64,000 bases of DNA, taken from the NCBI GenBank assembly GCA_951640165.1, contig OX621237.1, positions 4,030,001 through 4,094,000 of the forward strand, in the 5' to 3' direction. Under the pieces are notes generated by a model that saw only the letters and a list, made by a program, of their open reading frames with translations, made no database searches and had not been told where the DNA came from. Source of the DNA: Pseudoips prasinana (taxonomy: Eukaryota > Arthropoda > Insecta > Lepidoptera > Nolidae). A program made the position numbers and the translations under genes. This document shows positions 10,149 through 20,581 of the stretch, in pieces (within the stretch, counting starts at the first letter, position 1; every line of letters starts with the position of its first letter).

Positions 10149-10997
10149 TCTACTATATAAAAATAAGTCGGGTTTTCCTTCCTGACGCTATAACTCAGGC
10201 TATAACGCACGAACCGATTTCCACGGTTTTGCATTCGTTGGAAAGGTCTCGGGCTCCGTGAGGTTTATAGCAAAGAAATTTTATAAAATTTAACGCGAGT
10301 AACACCGCGGGGCACAGCTAGTCTACTATATAAAAATAAGTCGGGTTTTCCTTCCTGACGCTATAACTCCAGAACGCACGAACCGATTTCCACGGTTTTG
10401 CATTCGTTGGAAAGGTCTCGGGCTCCGTGAGGTTTATAGCAAAGAAATTTTATAAAATTTAACGCGAGTAACACCGCGGGGCACAGCTAGTCTACTATAT
10501 AAAAATAAGTCGGGTTTTCCTTCCTGACGCTATAACTCCAGAACGCACGAACCGATTTCCACGGTTTTGCATTCGTTGGAAAGGTCTCGGGCTCCGTGAG
10601 GTTTATAGCAAAGAAATTTTATAAAATTTAACGCGAGTAACACCGCGGGGCACAGCTAGTCTACTATATAAAAATAAGTCGGGTTTTCCTTCCTGACGCT
10701 ATAACTCCAGAACGCACGAACCGATTTCCACGGTTTTGCATTCGTTGGAAAGGTCTCGGGCTCCGTGAGGTTTATAGCAAAGAAAATTTATAAAATCTAA
10801 CGCGAGTAACACCGAGGGGCACAGCTAGTCTAATATATAAAAATAAGTCGGGTATTCCTTCCTGACGCTATAACTCCAGAACGCACGAACCGATTTCCAC
10901 GGTTTTGCATTCGATGGAAAGGTCTCAGACTCCGTGAGGTGTATAGCAAAGAAAATTAATAAAATTTAACGCGGGTAACACCGCGGGGCACAGCTAG
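10149..10997 (+). mobile_element. Five head-to-tail Helitron-like units with a paralogous empty site
   Basis: Units lie at 10149-10321 (173 bp), 10322-10490, 10491-10659, 10660-10828 and 10829-10997 (169 bp each). Each starts TCTA(C/A)TATATAAAAATAAG and ends GCACAGCTAG, with a stem just before (CGCGAGTAACACCG-type; CGCGGGTAACACCGCG in unit 5). The block lies between A (10148) and T (10998). Segmental copy 1 reads CCGTAAATGTTATATAAG at 5994-6011, the uninterrupted site. There is no target duplication, as expected of Helitron insertion. The units encode nothing. Two more units of this family are at 26940-27277. Confidence 0.9.
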
Positions 10998-12818
10998 TGT
11001 TACATAAGAATATGTCCCATATTTTATCCCTTGTCGCAAACTTTTAAAACCTTCACTAATGGGAATATGTATAGTTAATACTATACATATTTACATATAA
11101 AATTTGACCCCCTATTCCATATTGTTTCACCCTTGGGGGAAAAACTTTTACGTAATTTGAAAGTCATATTTAATTATCAAATTAACAGCTTAAAAAATAA
11201 GTGGCAAGATTCTAGCTCTAAAATGACGATATTTTCATACAACTTTTCACCCCTTTACAATACTTCAATTTCAGTTACAATTTATTTTGGCATAAAAAAT
11301 AGCCTATGTCCTTTCTCGTTTAAATCAGTTCACTAGTTGTGGCGTGAAAGTGCGACTGACAGAGTTACTTTCTCATTTATAATGTTAGTAAGAGTTATCT
11401 TCACTATATTCCAAAAATATGGCTACATTGCAAATAAAAATACGCAACAAAATATTGTATCATCAGCTCTATATCAGCACACTGATTTCAAAAGACTACG
11501 TTTAACTAAAATAGTAATTAAAGAAACCTCACTGGTTCACAGTAAATTAACACATTGTTCATAGAAATTTAACCCCACGACAAAATATATTGATATTTTG
11601 TCGACGGAAAATTCCAGCTTCCAATGGATTTTCTTTCTCCCATTGACATTTCAGATATTAATACCCTACTCTCACGTTTTTTCTTGGAAAAAGTACTTTG
11701 CGTTGCCACGTTTTCAAAGGATTTCAAGGAAATATTTACGTTACGTAAAAGGAATAACAAGGCCAGCCCCAACAATCTCGTGGATGACGTAAAAGGCTTA
11801 GTCGGGTAGCAGCGTCACCTGTGTACTGTGAAGTGACATGCCATGGTGACTACGGCAATCCCCTCCAAATGGCAAAGTTAGAGAAACCTTGGGGGGGGGG
11901 GGGAGTGGGGGTACCAGTAGACTACGTAATTTTTTGTTATTTTTTGCTAAATATTTTTGAAACTTAACTCAAATTCAAAATATGAATAATACATATTTTT
12001 AAAACTTGTTTGGGCAAGCATGGAGAGGACCTTTGATGTGATAACTACTTGGCTCTATCTCTTATATGTATAAAGGGCAGATTATCTGGTATGAGACCCA
12101 CAGAGTAAGAAATTTAGGGTTCAGATCCCGTCTGGTACTTTTTTGGTTTTGCTTCCGTTAAAGAAAATATAAAGTTTTCAGTAAGAACTTTGAATGAGGA
12201 AGCTAGCGGCATTACACCCCCAACCTACAAAGAGCACTGTCATGTCATCATGGTTGCTATTTCATCGGACAATGAGAATGTAGGAGTAGAGAGTGTACAA
12301 GTACATTTATCTTAGCATACACTTGTATAAGAGTAATATGTCCAGCTACCCATATTGGTAGTCTCTATAACACTTTTTAGCTCGAGGAAGGGTTTAAATC
12401 TGAGATTTTATTACGACCGCTGCACTAACAAGACATCAAAGCATTGATAGGTATTGTAATGATATTACCTTATTCATCATTCTTTTAAATAGCTGGACTT
12501 GAATATAGCACGTGTTAGAATTCCAGAATAAAAAAAGATAGGACTGAAAAATATTGACAGCAAGTCGTTGCTGTGTTGAGCTAGAGTCAAGAAGTAAAAC
12601 TGTGTTATACAATTAAAAAAATACGTGAATTGTAGCGTGAGTTTATAATGTTTTTAATTTATGATTTCCCCCTTAGATTCCCGATACTGTACATCTCGTA
12701 GCGAACTGCGGCGAGTGCTACAGTAGTAGAAATTTTTGAGATAAAAAAAAACTTACATAATATTTCTACTTCCTAGCTGTACTTAGACTTCTCGTTATAT
12801 TAAAGGTATAATAATGAC

Positions 12819-13861
12819 ATGAACTATGTTCTATTTTGCGCTGGTGAATTCAACTACTAAAAGAAGAACTTTCTTTAACACAAGAAAGTACCTACCGAAC
12901 GGATTTTGATGATACTTTGTAGTAATATAGCTCATATATATTTGAACAATACATAGCCTATAATTTATTCAGTTTAACGTGGGTAGCAAAGAATAATCTC
13001 ATGGATATTATCCACGAATCATTATTTTGTTGAGCATTTGAGGGAACACGGCCTTGTTTGTGTTCTCTATCTGAACATCTCTTTCCCTTTACGATGTATT
13101 CATCTAAAACATCCCTCCAAGAGTCTTCAACAATGCAAGAGAACTGTCTATCACCTATGGTTAAGCTTAAGCACGAATTCTAAGATATCCAACTTTATTA
13201 CAAAGTGTGAAAGTTGAATTTAGCTCGGGATAAAACGTGTGATGCAATTCTGACGGATAACTGCTGCATATTATCAAAGCTTCGTTACACTTCATTGTTC
13301 GTTCCAAAAAATTGTACTTTATTTCGCAAATAATACTGTTTTCAATTCTATTCTTAAAGGTGTATGGTATAAATTCGCATATCAAGTTCACAAACATAGA
13401 ACATTTCATTCTTTGAATATCACACAAAACTATTCTAAGTGCAGCAAAGTTGGAATAGGGTTCTGACTAACGAAACTCGCACTTATTACAATAATATTAA
13501 GAATGTTTTGAACAGCAGACCCGTTGTCACACTGAAGCGAACGTCATAATCGTCACAGACGTCTTTCACACCGCACATGAAGAATGAATGATGGATGAAT
13601 CCTGCTTTTTCCATGTATGGTTCTACCAAATCACACTTTTCCTGTGCTGAAAGATGTTATACTCGATTTTCAACTCTATAGTGTCTTAAATAAGAGATAA
13701 GGTATTTTCGGAGGTGTGTTTTCATAATGTTGTTACGTAGATATCTCTGTATATTCATACGTGTCACAAATGGGCCAAAAGTTGTGTACTGAATGTGGAA
13801 CGTACTTTGAGCTAAAGAAGTTATGCAAGAAATGTCAGGTCAGGGTATATTTTGGCGATGT
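12819..13861. other. Mostly unannotated, AT-rich
   Basis: 12890-12980 has the wording of a common lepidopteran fragment (CTACCGAACGGATTTTGATG). A 13763-13855 frame has two CxxC pairs (CTEC and CKKC) but is short and unsupported. No gene is called. Confidence 0.4.
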
Positions 13862-13910
13862 CCGGAATCTAGATGACTACATTGAAGTTGTTTTTCTATC
13901 TAGATTCCGG
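13862..13910. repeat. Perfect 13-bp inverted repeat
   Basis: CCGGAATCTAGAT (13862-13874) and ATCTAGATTCCGG (13898-13910) flank a 23-base loop, immediately beside the RTE 3' end that follows. Confidence 0.85.
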
Positions 13911-13917
13911 GCTACAA

Positions 13918-14095
13918 TACCTCATCATCATCATATCAGCCGAAAGACGTCCACTGCTGGACAAAGGCCTCCCCCAAAGATCTACACAATTGCCGGTCTT
14001 GCGCTATCCGCATCCAGCGATTTCCAGCGACCCGCACAAGATCATCGGTCCATCTTGTAGGGGGCCTGCCCACGCTGCGTCTTCCGGTTCAGTTC
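13918..14095 (-). pseudogene. RTE-type LINE 3' end with (GAT)n tail
   Basis: On the minus strand the frame resembles ...RRSVGRPPTRWTDDL... then GEAFVQQWT before CGTCTTTCGGCTGATATGAT and a GATGATGA tail. This is the conserved C-terminus and short-repeat tail of RTE-clade LINEs. It is 5'-truncated with no RT domain left. It faces the copy at 14440-14612. Confidence 0.7.
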
Positions 14096-14149
14096 AATAC
14101 CTAATAAGACATAATAACTAGGAACGAATATAGATTAAGCATTTATAAC

Positions 14150-14345
14150 CGTATGTACAGTACCGACAACTTTACGTGCTATCTGAGGCATGGAAGTATA
14201 ATACCGCGAACACCCAGACTTCGGCCTGATACTGAGAAATTTTCTTTACAGAAAAATCCCAAAATCACTTTCTCATCACCCGACTCGCGATTTGAACCCA
14301 GAATCTCATTGTCTGCGGTTGAACCCGCTACTACTAGACCCATAT
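14150..14345 (-). repeat. SINE-B (tRNA-derived), truncated
   Basis: Minus strand reads GGTCTAGTAGTAGCGGGTTC (A-box region), AATGAGATTCTGGGTTCAAAT (B box) and a CCCAAAGTGAT/TTTTGGGATTTT-like body. It matches 59265-59634. It lies between the two opposed RTE ends. Confidence 0.7.
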
Positions 14346-14439
14346 CAGCCGAAAGTAATTCACTATTGGTCAAATGGCTTCCCCAAGATGTTGCACTGCC
14401 TGCATAATTAACAAAAATGTAATCAGAAAGGTTCTCGAG

Positions 14440-14612
14440 TGGCGACCTTGAACCGGAAGATGCAGCGTGGGCAGGCCCCCTACAAGGTGGACCGATGATC
14501 TTGTGCAGATCGCGTGAAGCCGCTGGATGCGGGCAGCGCAGGACCAGCTATTGTGGAGATCCTTGGGGGAGGCCTTTACAGTGGACGGCTTTCGACTGAT
14601 ATGATGAAATGA
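14440..14612 (+). pseudogene. RTE-type LINE 3' end, decayed
   Basis: The frame reads VGRPPTRWTDDLV, SRWMRAAQDQ, then SLGEAF, with stop codons inside. It is followed by GGCTTTCGACTGATATGATG and a GATGATGA tail. Inverted relative to 13918-14095, so the pair makes a ~170-bp-arm inverted repeat around SINE-B. Confidence 0.7.
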
Positions 14613-14769
14613 TGATGAATTAATTAATAGGCAATATATTTATAAGAAAGTTTGTTAGTATAAAAGTAGCAATAGAAACGGCTATTCTCGGAGTATTCGA
14701 CAGCGACAGCGACATCGCATCGGAAATGTTGAAATCCCCAGGCGTAACTGACATACCTACACTACATAC

Positions 14770-14905
14770 ATAGACCGAAGAATCGCCAAACTGAAGTGGC
14801 AGTCGTCGGGGCACATAGCTCGTAGAACCGACAGCTCCAATTGAGCGCGAAACAGAAGACACAGCGTGGGTAGGCCTCTCTCAAATTGGACTGACGATCT
14901 GGCAA
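14770..14905 (+). pseudogene. RTE-type LINE ORF2 fragment
   Basis: AGAATCGCCAAACTGAAGTG starts a frame like RIAKLKWQ..., the hallmark motif before HIARRTD in RTE ORF2. It continues to ACAGCGTGGGTAGGCCTCTC and ACTGACGATCTGG. It is short and broken. Confidence 0.6.
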
Positions 14906-14960
14906 GGGTCCTGGGTAAGAGAGAGGGACTAGTCACTATTTAAAAAAAAGGGTCGCAAGA

Positions 14961-15214
14961 TGCCGTAGCTTAGTTGGTAGTGCTCCTGCCTACGAAGCTG
15001 GTGGTCCTGGGTTCGAATCCCGGTAAGTGCAAATATTTGTGTGATGAGCACGAATATTTGTTTCTGAGTCATGGATGTTTTCTATGTATATGAGTATTTA
15101 TCTATCTATATAAGTATGTATATCGTCGCCTGGTACCCATAGTACAAGCTTTGCTTAGTTTGGGGCTAGGATGATCGGTGTGACATTGTCCCCAGATATT
15201 GTCCCCAGATATTA
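14961..15214 (+). repeat. tRNA-derived SINE-1
   Basis: TGCCGTAGCTTAGTTGGTAG, B box GGTTCGAATCC near 15011, conserved body and a duplicated TTGTCCCCAGATAT tail. The first few bases differ from the other copies. Confidence 0.85.
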
Positions 15215-15231
15215 TGCCGCTGGATGCGGGC

Positions 15232-15277
15232 AGCGCATGACAGACCATAGCGTCTCCGCTATGGTCTGTCATGCGCT
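15232..15277. repeat. Perfect 21-bp foldback
   Basis: AGCGCATGACAGACCATAGCG (15232-15252) and its exact reverse complement (15257-15277), with only TCTC between. The left arm continues an RTE-like GCCGCTGGATGCGGGCAGCGC. Confidence 0.95.
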
Positions 15278-15279
15278 CT

Positions 15280-15654
15280 CACCTTGAGTTTATTTAAAAC
15301 AATATATTAAAATAGGCGAGTACGCTTTTGATTACCATTTCCAGTAACTGTTATCACGATTTCGACGGAACATTTGGGTGTTCGCATTCAACTTTAGCAT
15401 TTACAGAGATTTTTATATTTCTAACAACTTCCTACAAGGCAAAAGGCGTGAAATGTTTCATTTTATTTGAACGCTTGAACAATGTGGTGAAAAATGAATC
15501 GTTTTTATGCTGGCCTTGTGCTGAATGCTAAATCTATGGTATATATATGTAAAGGTATGGGTATACTATTTTATTTGAAGAATTATTACTGTGCATGCCT
15601 ATACACTTCATATGCGCATTTGTTTTGAGACCTTACACATATCTAGATTCTAGA
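15280..15654. other. Unannotated AT-rich stretch
   Basis: No recognisable gene or repeat. The 67-codon frame at 15328 has no family resemblance. Confidence 0.4.
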
Positions 15655-15785
15655 CTTTAAAGGTACACTTTATTGCATTACACTAAATAAAAATGTAGAT
15701 GTATAGACTATAGACATAGTTTCAATGTATGTACAATTGGCGATCTTATCGCATAAGAGCGATTTCTTCCAGACAACCGTTGGAT
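15655..15785 (-). repeat. LINE 3'-UTR fragment
   Basis: Inverse copy of 1381-1557: TACACTTTATTGCATTACAC, ATCTTATCGCATAAGAGCGA and TTCTTCCAGACAACCGTTGG. Confidence 0.6.
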
Positions 15786-15804
15786 GGATTACGATTTTAT
15801 TATA

Positions 15805-16125
15805 TCTATACATATAATAAAATTGTAGGAAAGTCAAAACTGTATATTGAATAATTTTTAAAAAGGATACTTGGGGCGTAATCTACCTTCGATATCGAAG
15901 CCAAAAATATAGTTTTGAGAATTTTTGTCTGTGTGTCTGTTTGTCTGTATGTATGTCCGGGCTAAACTCAAAAAGTACTGCATGGAGTAACTTCAAATTT
16001 TGCATGAATATTACTAAGAGGTCGGGTCAACATATAGGCTACATATTATCACTCTATCACCTACGGGGGAGGAGCTATGATAATTTATAAAATTTAATGC
16101 GGGTAAAACCGCGGGGCACAGCTAC
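15805..16125 (+). mobile_element. Helitron-like H1 with a mutated 3' terminus
   Basis: Starts TCTATACATATAATAAAATTG after A and ends GCGGGTAAAACCGCGGGGCA then CAGCTAC, so the terminal CTAG is CTAC. Between them are AAAACTGTATATTGAATAA and GGGCTAAACTCAAAAAGTAC. It faces the copy at 16598-16901. Confidence 0.75.
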
Positions 16126-16597
16126 TTTATCATAAAATAACTCTTAAGCTCTATCATAACTAGATATTAAAAATACATATCTTATGTATGGTATACAAGC
16201 AAGGATATCAATTAGACCCAAACGATTTGGGTTCTGGGACCACTCAAAGAAATAGAATAAATGGTTTATATAAAAACACTTCGGTAACCTATAATGAAAA
16301 CCTACGGAGACCTTGCACCAATCAACCCAGAAAAGTAAAAGAAGGTTTTTAAGTACATAAACCCATACATATTTGCGTTAGAGTTTGCAAATATTTAAAA
16401 CAATATTTAATTTAGAAATAAATGCTTACCTTCCATTTTGAGATTATACCTGCGTCTTAGTTAGTACCTAAGTATGTCCAAGTTATTATAAATTTAGATT
16501 TAATTGTTATCGTGTCCTTTTCGTCTTATCTATCTATTTCGACACATGCCAGCTGAATGACAATAACTTCTTAAATGTCCACCACATTTATAAGTCA
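16126..16597. other. Non-coding spacer between two opposed H1 elements
   Basis: About 470 bp, AT-rich, with no recognisable features. The flanking inverted H1 copies would allow a large foldback. Confidence 0.4.
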
Positions 16598-16901
16598 CTA
16601 GCTATGCCCCGCGGTTTTACCCGCGTTAAACTTTATAAATAATCACAGCTCCTCCCCCGTATGTGATAGCGTGATAATATGTTAGTATTATACCTCTTAG
16701 TAATATTCATGCAAAATTTGAACTAAATCCATGCAGTACTTTTTGAGTTTAGCCCGGACATACAGACAGACAAACAGACAAAAATTCTAAAAACTATATT
16801 TTTGGCTTCGATATCGATTGCAGATCACGCCCCAAGTATCCTTTTTAAAAAATATTCAATGTGCAGTTTTGACTTTCCTACGATTTTATTATATGTATAG
16901 A
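16598..16901 (-). mobile_element. Helitron-like H1, both ends present
   Basis: Minus strand runs TCTATACATATAATAAAATCG ... CGGGTAAAACCGCGGGGC ... CTAG, with T after the end and A before the start. About 304 bp. Confidence 0.8.
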
Positions 16902-17065
16902 TTATCATTCAGCTGACATGATGATGATTATAATGATTTATGTTACAACTTGTACATGTGTAGAATAAAGTCACCATTTTCACTTTCTACAATTGGTTAA
17001 TAAACAGAGATACAAATCCATAGAACCCAATTTTGTTCGAATGCTTCAATTGTAGGTACTTTTTT

Positions 17066-17654
17066 AGGGTTCCGTAGCCAAATGTCAAAAAACGAAACCC
17101 TTATAGATTCGTCATGTCTGTCTGTCTGTCCGTCCGTATGTCACAGCCACCTTTTTCCGAAACTATAAGAGCTGTACTGTTGGAACTTGGTAAGTAGGTG
17201 TATTCTGTGAACCGCATTAAGATTATCACACAAAAATAGAAAAAGAATAATAATTTTGGTGGTTCCCCATACATAGAACTGAATCTCAAAACAATTTTTT
17301 TCATCGTACCCATACATGTGGGGTATCTATGGATAGGTCTTCAAAAATGATATTGAGGTTTTTAATATCATTTTTTTCTAAACTGAATAGTTTGCGCGAG
17401 AGACACTTCCAAAGTGGAAAAATGAGTGTGCGCCCCCCCCCCCCCCCACCCCTGTCACTTCTAAAATAAGAGAACAATAAAACTAAAAAACGTATACGAT
17501 GTACATTACCATGTAAACTAACAACGAAAATTGGTTTGAACGAGATCTAGTAATTAGTTTTGTTTTAATGCGTCATAAATCATAAACCGCAATTTACCTT
17601 TCATTTATGCAACTGAACACTTCATGGGCGAATCCGACTTGCACTTGGCCGGTT
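17066..17654 (+). repeat. ~590-bp lepidopteran repeat, complete copy
   Basis: Begins TAGGGTTCCGTAGCCAAATG, then a run of CTGTCTGTCTGTCC, a run of C near 17436-17451, and an end at CACTTGGCCGGTTTT. The inverse copy is at 20679-21258 and the truncated one at 1-213. It is non-coding. I do not see clear terminal inverted repeats and do not assign a class. Confidence 0.75.
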
Positions 17655-17950
17655 TTTTTACTCGTTTAGTGTGTTTACGTTCTGCGTGGGGGTCCACAAT
17701 AGGGTGATATACTGGTCCCTAAGAGGGGCACTGTTTCGTTTCGTCCCATATAAAATACCGTTCATGATCCGGAACGGCTATTGAACATGGCAGAACCCAT
17801 AAGGCTTACTTAATGGAACAAAGTTGTGATAATAGGATATTGAGTGGCCATAATTACCTCTTTGGAGTTCCTAGTGGTCAAAAAATTGTACGGTTGTGTA
17901 AAAAATGTATAGGTACAATATTGGTGTACTACGCTGATGGTGAAGGTACC
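17655..17950. other. Unannotated stretch
   Basis: No gene or repeat seen between the repeat above and the long foldback. Confidence 0.4.
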
Positions 17951-18059
17951 CATCGTGCGGTTAGGTTGATAGAAAGATAAATAAGTAAAGATAAATGTTA
18001 ATAATTTATTAACATTTATCTTTACTTATTTATCTTTCTATCAACTTAACCGCACGATG
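17951..18059. repeat. 54-bp-arm foldback with a single-base centre
   Basis: Arms 17951-18004 and 18006-18059 are reverse complements around base 18005. I see one mismatch (GTTAGGTTG against CAACTTAAC). The arms run from CATCGTGCGG to ATGTTAATAA. Confidence 0.95.
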
Positions 18060-18905
18060 AGTTAAGGCTAAGTAAAGTAAAAAAAGTTATTATGTTTTTT
18101 CTATAGTAGAATTGTAGTTTTATAGCATTATTCGCAATGCCATGCAGTCCGTCATGTTTTTAATAGACAAAGCTGCTGACTAACACCTATATTCTCTGAA
18201 GTTTGTGTGAAAAGGAATCCTAAATTTGGTCTGCCTGATATTACTAATTATAACCTTATGAATTCATACAAACATGTAGTAGGTACGTTACTTTAAGTAA
18301 ATTTTATAAATACCAATAAAATATATATATTGGTGCTATATTTATCCTTTATAGGCAGTTCAAGTAGTTTATCACATCAAGTGCGCAGAATGCGTGGTGG
18401 ATTACACAAGTAATGAGGCAGTTACTAAATAAAAATCCTCAATTCTGTCAACCACTTTCCAATAAATTAAAAACACCCCATTACACAATTTTCTTTAACA
18501 TTGAGTAAACAAAATAAAACACCCCTCATCATCTTTGTCCACGCACAAATCTAAACACCGTACCCAGTGCGCCAGATGTTCAAACATAGACAAAATCAAC
18601 ACTAATTCTATCGAGTTACGGCCGTATGCTTTCAATTAGCCCGTTTTAAATTATTTATTTCACACCCTGATTGAATTGGTGTATTATACTTATTCTTTAT
18701 GATTGTAGGTGCTTCGTCATCAAATGAATGCATTAAATTGATTAAGCATCGAAGTCAATCATTGTTCTTGTTCTATATATACTACATTTCGAAATAAAAA
18801 AAATAGCAGTCAAGTCAGAAATCTATCTATTGTATTTTACATGTGGTGTAACGCGAAAAGAGTATTCGTTAAAGGAACTCGTCCACACAATTTGGAAATT
18901 AAAGG
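18060..18905. other. Unannotated AT-rich stretch
   Basis: No gene or repeat that I recognise. 18520-18630 is somewhat richer in C. Confidence 0.4.
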
Positions 18906-18947
18906 AATTTATTTCTTTATGTAATTATATACATAAAGAAATAAATT
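18906..18947. repeat. Perfect 18-bp foldback
   Basis: AATTTATTTCTTTATGTA (18906-18923) and TACATAAAGAAATAAATT (18930-18947) with a 6-base loop. Confidence 0.9.
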
Positions 18948-19043
18948 ATAATATATATGAAAGAAGCAAATAATTCTCATAATTAGAAGCAGAATCTAGT
19001 TGGTATAGGGCTAAATTAGTTCTTTACAATACACATCCAAATA

Positions 19044-19150
19044 TATATTTTTTTTATTTATTTATTTATTTGTCACCAATCTTACATCTACCATTACAGG
19101 ATACATCCCAATGCAGTAGCGAAGACCCCAACTTGTCTACTTCCCATAAC
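19044..19150 (-). repeat. LINE 3' terminus, (TAAA)n-ended
   Basis: On the plus strand TTTATTTATTTATTTATTTG is followed by TCACCAATCTTACATCTACC. Read on the minus strand this is a short 3'-UTR end with a (AAATA)-type tail. No coding part. Confidence 0.45.
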
Positions 19151-19251
19151 ATATTTCTTTATATGCTGTCCTTGTAAATTCACTCAGTGTACAGTGAAAT
19201 GAAATAATGGTCATTGTAGGCAAAAATATTAATCCCTCACCTCACATTATA

Positions 19252-19421
19252 GTGCCTTTAAACTTTAAAGCTTTTCCTCCATAACCGTTTTTGTCAAAAG
19301 TAAGTTACATGAGCTGTAAAAAATAATTTCCAACTGTAATAGGAAATTATTTTTTACAGCTCATGTTACTTACTTTTGACAAAAACGGTTATGGAGGAAA
19401 AGCTTTAAAGTTTAAAGGCAC
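19252..19421. repeat. Long near-perfect hairpin, 80-bp arms
   Basis: Arms 19252-19331 and 19342-19421 are reverse complements with a 10-base loop (AACTGTAATA). The one difference I see is GTAAGTTACATG against CATGTTACTTAC. The arms are of mixed composition (GTGCCTTTAAACTTTAAAGC at the outer end), not simple sequence. A transcript would form an ~80-bp duplex. The stem is longer and more perfect than an animal pre-miRNA. Confidence 0.95.
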
Positions 19422-20024
19422 TCTCTTTGGACTTTAAATCATTTCCAGATAAAAGGATATTATTTATCAGGAGCAAAACTGAAATTACGCGTAAAGAATA
19501 AAACTATACAATTTTGTCTTATACGCTTTTGTATTCTAGTAATAAACAGTGACATAATTACATCGATCCCCCAAAGTAATACATTAAACCACCCCTATCA
19601 TTTGGAGTGATAGGAAACCGATTGAACGCAATGTATTGGAAAATTATATTATTTTTTCCAAATCATTACGATTTTAATCTCACTGGGCAAAATGTTTATA
19701 CTTAAAATGACTCTGAATAAAAAAGTGATTTTGTAAGTTCAGAATTTTAGTGGCAATAATAAATAAACAAAGTTATTAGGAGTATATTTCGTTAATGGCT
19801 CACTTTAAGTTAGTTTGACGATAAATAAGCAAAATGACTATAGCATTTACTGGGCCATTAAAATAATAAAGTTTGTTTGGGTAAAATGGTTCTGTTGTAG
19901 GACTTTTATGGCTATAAGTTTTTGTTATATATGAGATAAACGAAGTTGAAGGCAACAACGTAAATTATATTATCAGGCGATATTCTATTATACTAAGCTT
20001 TATTAAATATATGAATTTTATAAG
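19422..20024. other. Unannotated AT-rich stretch
   Basis: Nothing coding or repetitive recognised. Confidence 0.4.
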
Positions 20025-20156
20025 GGTGGTTTCCAGGGTGTCAGCTAACTCCATACCAAATTTTATTAAAATCGCTCCAGCTGTTTAGACGTGAAGAAGT
20101 AACAAACATACACACTCACATACTCACAAACTTTCGCCTTTATAATATTAGTGTGA
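20025..20156 (-). mobile_element. Helitron-like element H3, 3'-truncated
   Basis: Minus strand starts TCACACTAATATTATAAAGG, then CGAAAGTTTGTGAGTATG and TTTAATAAAATTTGGTATGG. The hairpin and CTAG end seen at 52368-52552 and 59889-60065 are missing. Confidence 0.6.
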
Positions 20157-20334
20157 AAAATATAAAATGCCAGATATTTTATTTAAAATGTTGTAATTAA
20201 ACTACCTGTAATTTAATTATAAATGAGTAAAGTAAATGAGAGTAATCACTTTACATTGTAATTTTGTATGTTACGCGAAACTCACTTCAGACACTATCAT
20301 AAAACTAAGGTGTATTGACACTACCCCAGATGAA

Positions 20335-20480
20335 GGGTTAACTCTGTTAGTCTAGTGGTTGGAGGCCCTAACTGGTAAGTCAGAGGGCGTAGGTTCAAAT
20401 ACCACCCAGGACTTATCTTTGTGTGATGAGGCTGAACCAGACAACTGCTAAATATATTTAGCAGTTGTCTGGTTCAGCCT
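20335..20480 (+). repeat. tRNA-like SINE head ending in a palindrome
   Basis: GTTAGTCTAGTGGTTGGAGG (A-box region) and GTAGGTTCAAATACC (B box) are followed by CACCCAGGACTTATC. The SINE body then folds back on itself at 20429-20480 instead of continuing. Confidence 0.6.
20429..20480. repeat. 52-bp perfect palindrome
   Basis: AGGCTGAACCAGACAACTGC starts one arm, and its exact reverse complement ends the other. There are 26 bp each side of an ATAT centre and no loop. Confidence 0.97.
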
Positions 20481-20581
20481 AGTTTTGTATCAGATGTCAG
20501 GGTTTTAGTTGTTCCAAGATCTTACCAAATTAATCCCTAAGAGTATATCGCAACTATCTAATCATTAAATACGTAGGATGC

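Larger units (their letters stand above)
8065..12818 (+). repeat. Segmental duplication, copy 2
   Basis: Direct repeat of 2384-7810. It lacks the 1714-bp Helitron-like element (intact site at 8143/8144) and the family W insertion. It gained the 48-bp array (8569-9192) and five Helitron-like units (10149-10997). The 9420-9720 part does not align with 4880-5310 of copy 1. After 12818 the two flanks differ. Confidence 0.9.

Noticed and set aside
13761..13900. Zinc-ribbon-like frame with CTEC and CKKC
   Set aside because: Short, no continuation, and ends in a foldback next to an RTE tail.
19252..19421. microRNA precursor
   Set aside because: The stem is too long and nearly perfect for an animal pre-miRNA; a foldback or hpRNA is more likely.
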